NCBI RefSeq assembly: GCF_022132145.1 | Contig: NZ_JAJISP010000010.1 | Location: 1-64,000 of the forward strand | Direction: 5' to 3' | From: Pseudomonas sp. MMS21 TM103 | GTDB lineage: Bacteria; Pseudomonadota; Gammaproteobacteria; Pseudomonadales; Pseudomonadaceae | Length of the DNA: 64,000 nt | Shown: piece by piece, positions 62,472 through 64,000 of the stretch | Numbering within the stretch: the stretch's first letter is position 1 | Layout: each line of letters starts with the position of its first letter | Program-made: the position numbers and the translations under genes | The notes under the pieces: generated by a model | Seen by the model: only the letters and a program-made list of their open reading frames with translations | Told to the model about the DNA's origin: nothing | Database searches by the model: none

Positions 62472-63332
62472 ATGGACATCGACCTCGCCCGCACCTTCCT
62501 GGACATCATGCGCAGCGGCAGTTTCATCGCCACCGCAGAGCGCCTGCATATCACCCAGACAGCGGTGACGGCGCGAATCCATAACCTGGAAAACCAACTC
62601 AGCTGCAGGCTGTTCGTGCGCAACCGTGGCGGGGCCCGGTTGACCCCGGACGGCGAGCGTTTTGTCACCTATGCCTCCCATCTGGTACAGACCTGGGAGG
62701 CGGCGCGGCGGGATTTGCCCTTGCCACGCGGCTCCGCCGACCTGCTGACCCTGGGTTCGGAGATGAGCCTGTGCAACCCGCTGATGCTGGCCTGGGTAGA
62801 GCGCCTGCACCAGGTTATGCCTGCTCATGCCGTGCGTAGCGTAGTGACCAGTGGCGGCCAGCTCCAGCAACAACTCGACCTGGGCGTGCTCGACGCGGCA
62901 TTGGTCCATCAGCCGGAGTATTGGCCGAACCTGCAGGTCGAGCAATTGCTCGAGGAAAAGCTGATTCTGGTGGTACAGACCCATCACCCCGAGCCCTATA
63001 TGTATGTCGACTGGGGCCCGACGTTTCGCCAACTGCACGACAATGCCCTGCCGGAACACACCCGTACCACCCTTTCCTTCGACCTCGGGTCACTGGCTCT
63101 GCAGTACCTGCTGCAGTGTGGCGGTCGCGGCTACTTCCGCACCCGCGTGGTGCAGCGCTATATCGATGAAGGCATTCTCAAGCGCGTGGAGATGGCGCCG
63201 GAGTTCTCCTACCCGATCTATCTGGTTTACCCCAGAGCGGCCGACAATCCGGCCTTGCGCAGGGCCCTGCAACTGGTGCGCGAGGTGGCCCTGGACGACA
63301 TCGACTGGTCACGCGGGGCTTACGAGATTTGA
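62472..63332 (+). CDS. LysR-family transcriptional regulator
   Basis: A 286-residue LTTR with an N-terminal winged helix (ARTFLDIMRSGSFIATAERL, TAVTARIHNLENQL, LFVRNRGGARLTPDG) and a C-terminal effector domain. It differs from typical LTTRs in the DIDWSRGAYEI tail. The target and inducer are unknown. The ATG at 62472 is preferred over an in-frame start six codons upstream. Confidence 0.87.
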   Translation: MDIDLARTFLDIMRSGSFIATAERLHITQTAVTARIHNLENQLSCRLFVRNRGGARLTPDGERFVTYASHLVQTWEAARRDLPLPRGSADLLTLGSEMSLCNPLMLAWVERLHQVMPAHAVRSVVTSGGQLQQQLDLGVLDAALVHQPEYWPNLQVEQLLEEKLILVVQTHHPEPYMYVDWGPTFRQLHDNALPEHTRTTLSFDLGSLALQYLLQCGGRGYFRTRVVQRYIDEGILKRVEMAPEFSYPIYLVYPRAADNPALRRALQLVREVALDDIDWSRGAYEI

Positions 63333-63387
63333 AGCATCTTGGCGGGTTCGTCGCACCGGCCCTGGCGCGACGCAAGCTGGTGGCGAC

Positions 63388-64000
63388 TCAATCCGCAAGC
63401 TGCTTGAGCCAGTTGCGGTATAGCGCCGCGATCAGATCAGTCTGGGTGATCATGCCCACCAGCCGCTCGTGCTCATCCACCACCGGCAGGCAATGCAGGC
63501 CGCGGTCGCAGAGCAGGAATACCAGCTCGACCATGTGAACGTCCTGTTTCACTGCAACCACGGGCGCACTCATGATCGAGCGCAGCTTGGTTCCGCGCGG
63601 GTACTTCAGGCGGCCGACATTGACCCGCGCCCGGCTGGGCTGCAACTGTTTGAGCAGATCGATCAGGGTGACGATGCCGATCAGCTTGCCACTGCCCTCC
63701 TCCACGACCGGCAACGAACGCAGGTGGTGTTCTCGCAGGGTCTGCCACGCCTGTTGGATAAAGCTATCCGGCGCCGCCGAATAGAGATCGCGTGACATGA
63801 TATCGGCCGCGCTGATCTCGCCCATGCTGCGGCGCAAGGCATGTTTCTCGGTTTGCTTGATCAGCCGTGCGAGATCGTCCCGGGTGACATCGACATATTC
63901 GCCGAACTCCTCGAGGGCCCGATCCATATCGTCGCGACTGAAGCTCAGACGCTCAGCCGGTAATGGATCGCGAGTGTGGTGGCGGTTCTCCCCGGATCGA
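63388..64000 (-). CDS. HPP-family protein C-terminal part with two CBS domains (partial, 5' end outside window)
   Basis: The frame stays open to the right edge, so the start lies outside. The visible 204 codons begin GENRHHTRDPLPAERLSFSR, the linker that follows the membrane HPP domain in HPP-CBS proteins. Two CBS domains follow: EISAADIMSRDLYSAAP to GIVTLIDLLKQL, and LRSIMSAPVVAVKQDV to GMITQTDLIAALY. HPP proteins have been linked to nitrite transport. An internal ATG (63927) would give only the CBS part and is not chosen. Confidence 0.82.
   Translation of the reverse strand, partial: RSGENRHHTRDPLPAERLSFSRDDMDRALEEFGEYVDVTRDDLARLIKQTEKHALRRSMGEISAADIMSRDLYSAAPDSFIQQAWQTLREHHLRSLPVVEEGSGKLIGIVTLIDLLKQLQPSRARVNVGRLKYPRGTKLRSIMSAPVVAVKQDVHMVELVFLLCDRGLHCLPVVDEHERLVGMITQTDLIAALYRNWLKQLAD

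Overview
The window looks like chromosomal DNA of a denitrifying Pseudomonas sensu lato (aeruginosa/stutzeri/mendocina-like). The reasons are: high GC; a galU - VOC protein - gor order recalled from P. aeruginosa; a dif site whose XerD arm and central hexamer match the form recalled for E. coli; Anr/Dnr-type regulators; a nor gene set; and a dnr-dnrP pair. No rRNA, tRNA or CRISPR array was seen.

Layout. (1) 1-11.5 kb, ordinary core: an ATP-grasp gene cut by the left edge, a CheB-CheR-PAS protein followed by a PAS-GGDEF-EAL protein, galU, a VOC protein, glutathione reductase, a TRIC-type channel and a second VOC protein. (2) 11.57 kb: a dif site. GGGNAGGG motifs lie on the + strand to its left and on the - strand to its right, so this appears to be the replication terminus. 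A broken phaR-like fragment sits next to it. (3) 12-15.5 kb: a CsoR/RcnR-type metal sensor with a G-tract operator, a His-rich exported protein, a HupE-like membrane protein, a membrane-anchored protein and a VKOR-thioredoxin fusion. (4) 15.7-49.5 kb: an island of stress, redox and cofactor genes punctuated by FNR/Anr boxes (TTGAT-N4-ATCAA). It holds two universal stress proteins, an MgtE-like transporter, homospermidine synthase, a Mut7-C nuclease, a cysteine synthase-like enzyme, an extra FtsH, two phosphoribosyltransferases, a BCAM0308-type zinc protein, a long operon (formate dehydrogenase, Fe-S subunit, flavin/NAD subunit, acyl-CoA synthetase, 2-oxoacid dehydrogenase E1 alpha, E1 beta, E2, acyl carrier protein), Hsp20, NAD salvage genes (nadE, prs, pncA, pncB), a CapA-like protein, an extra GroEL, cyclopropane fatty acid synthase and an Anr-type regulator. 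(5) 49.6-52.8 kb: an FtrABCD-type ferrous iron uptake operon. (6) 52.9-62.3 kb: nitric oxide respiration, with two Dnr-type regulators, a DGC-domain protein, a 50-residue membrane peptide, dnrP, norCBD, norQEF and a cytochrome c551. (7) 62.4-64 kb: a LysR regulator and a HPP/CBS protein cut by the right edge.

How it fits together (inference). The Anr-type regulator at 46.9 kb keeps the [4Fe-4S] cysteines and the E-x-x-S-R recognition helix of FNR. It, or the main genomic Anr, probably switches on the island at low oxygen. The products would protect proteins (FtsH, Hsp20, GroEL), remodel membranes (Cfa), keep NAD and PRPP pools full, oxidise formate and 2-oxoacids, and bring in Fe(II). The Dnr-type regulators would switch on NO reductase when NO appears. 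Intergenic gaps hold REP-like palindromes and a 176-bp MITE-like element with a 5-bp target duplication at the pncB stop codon.
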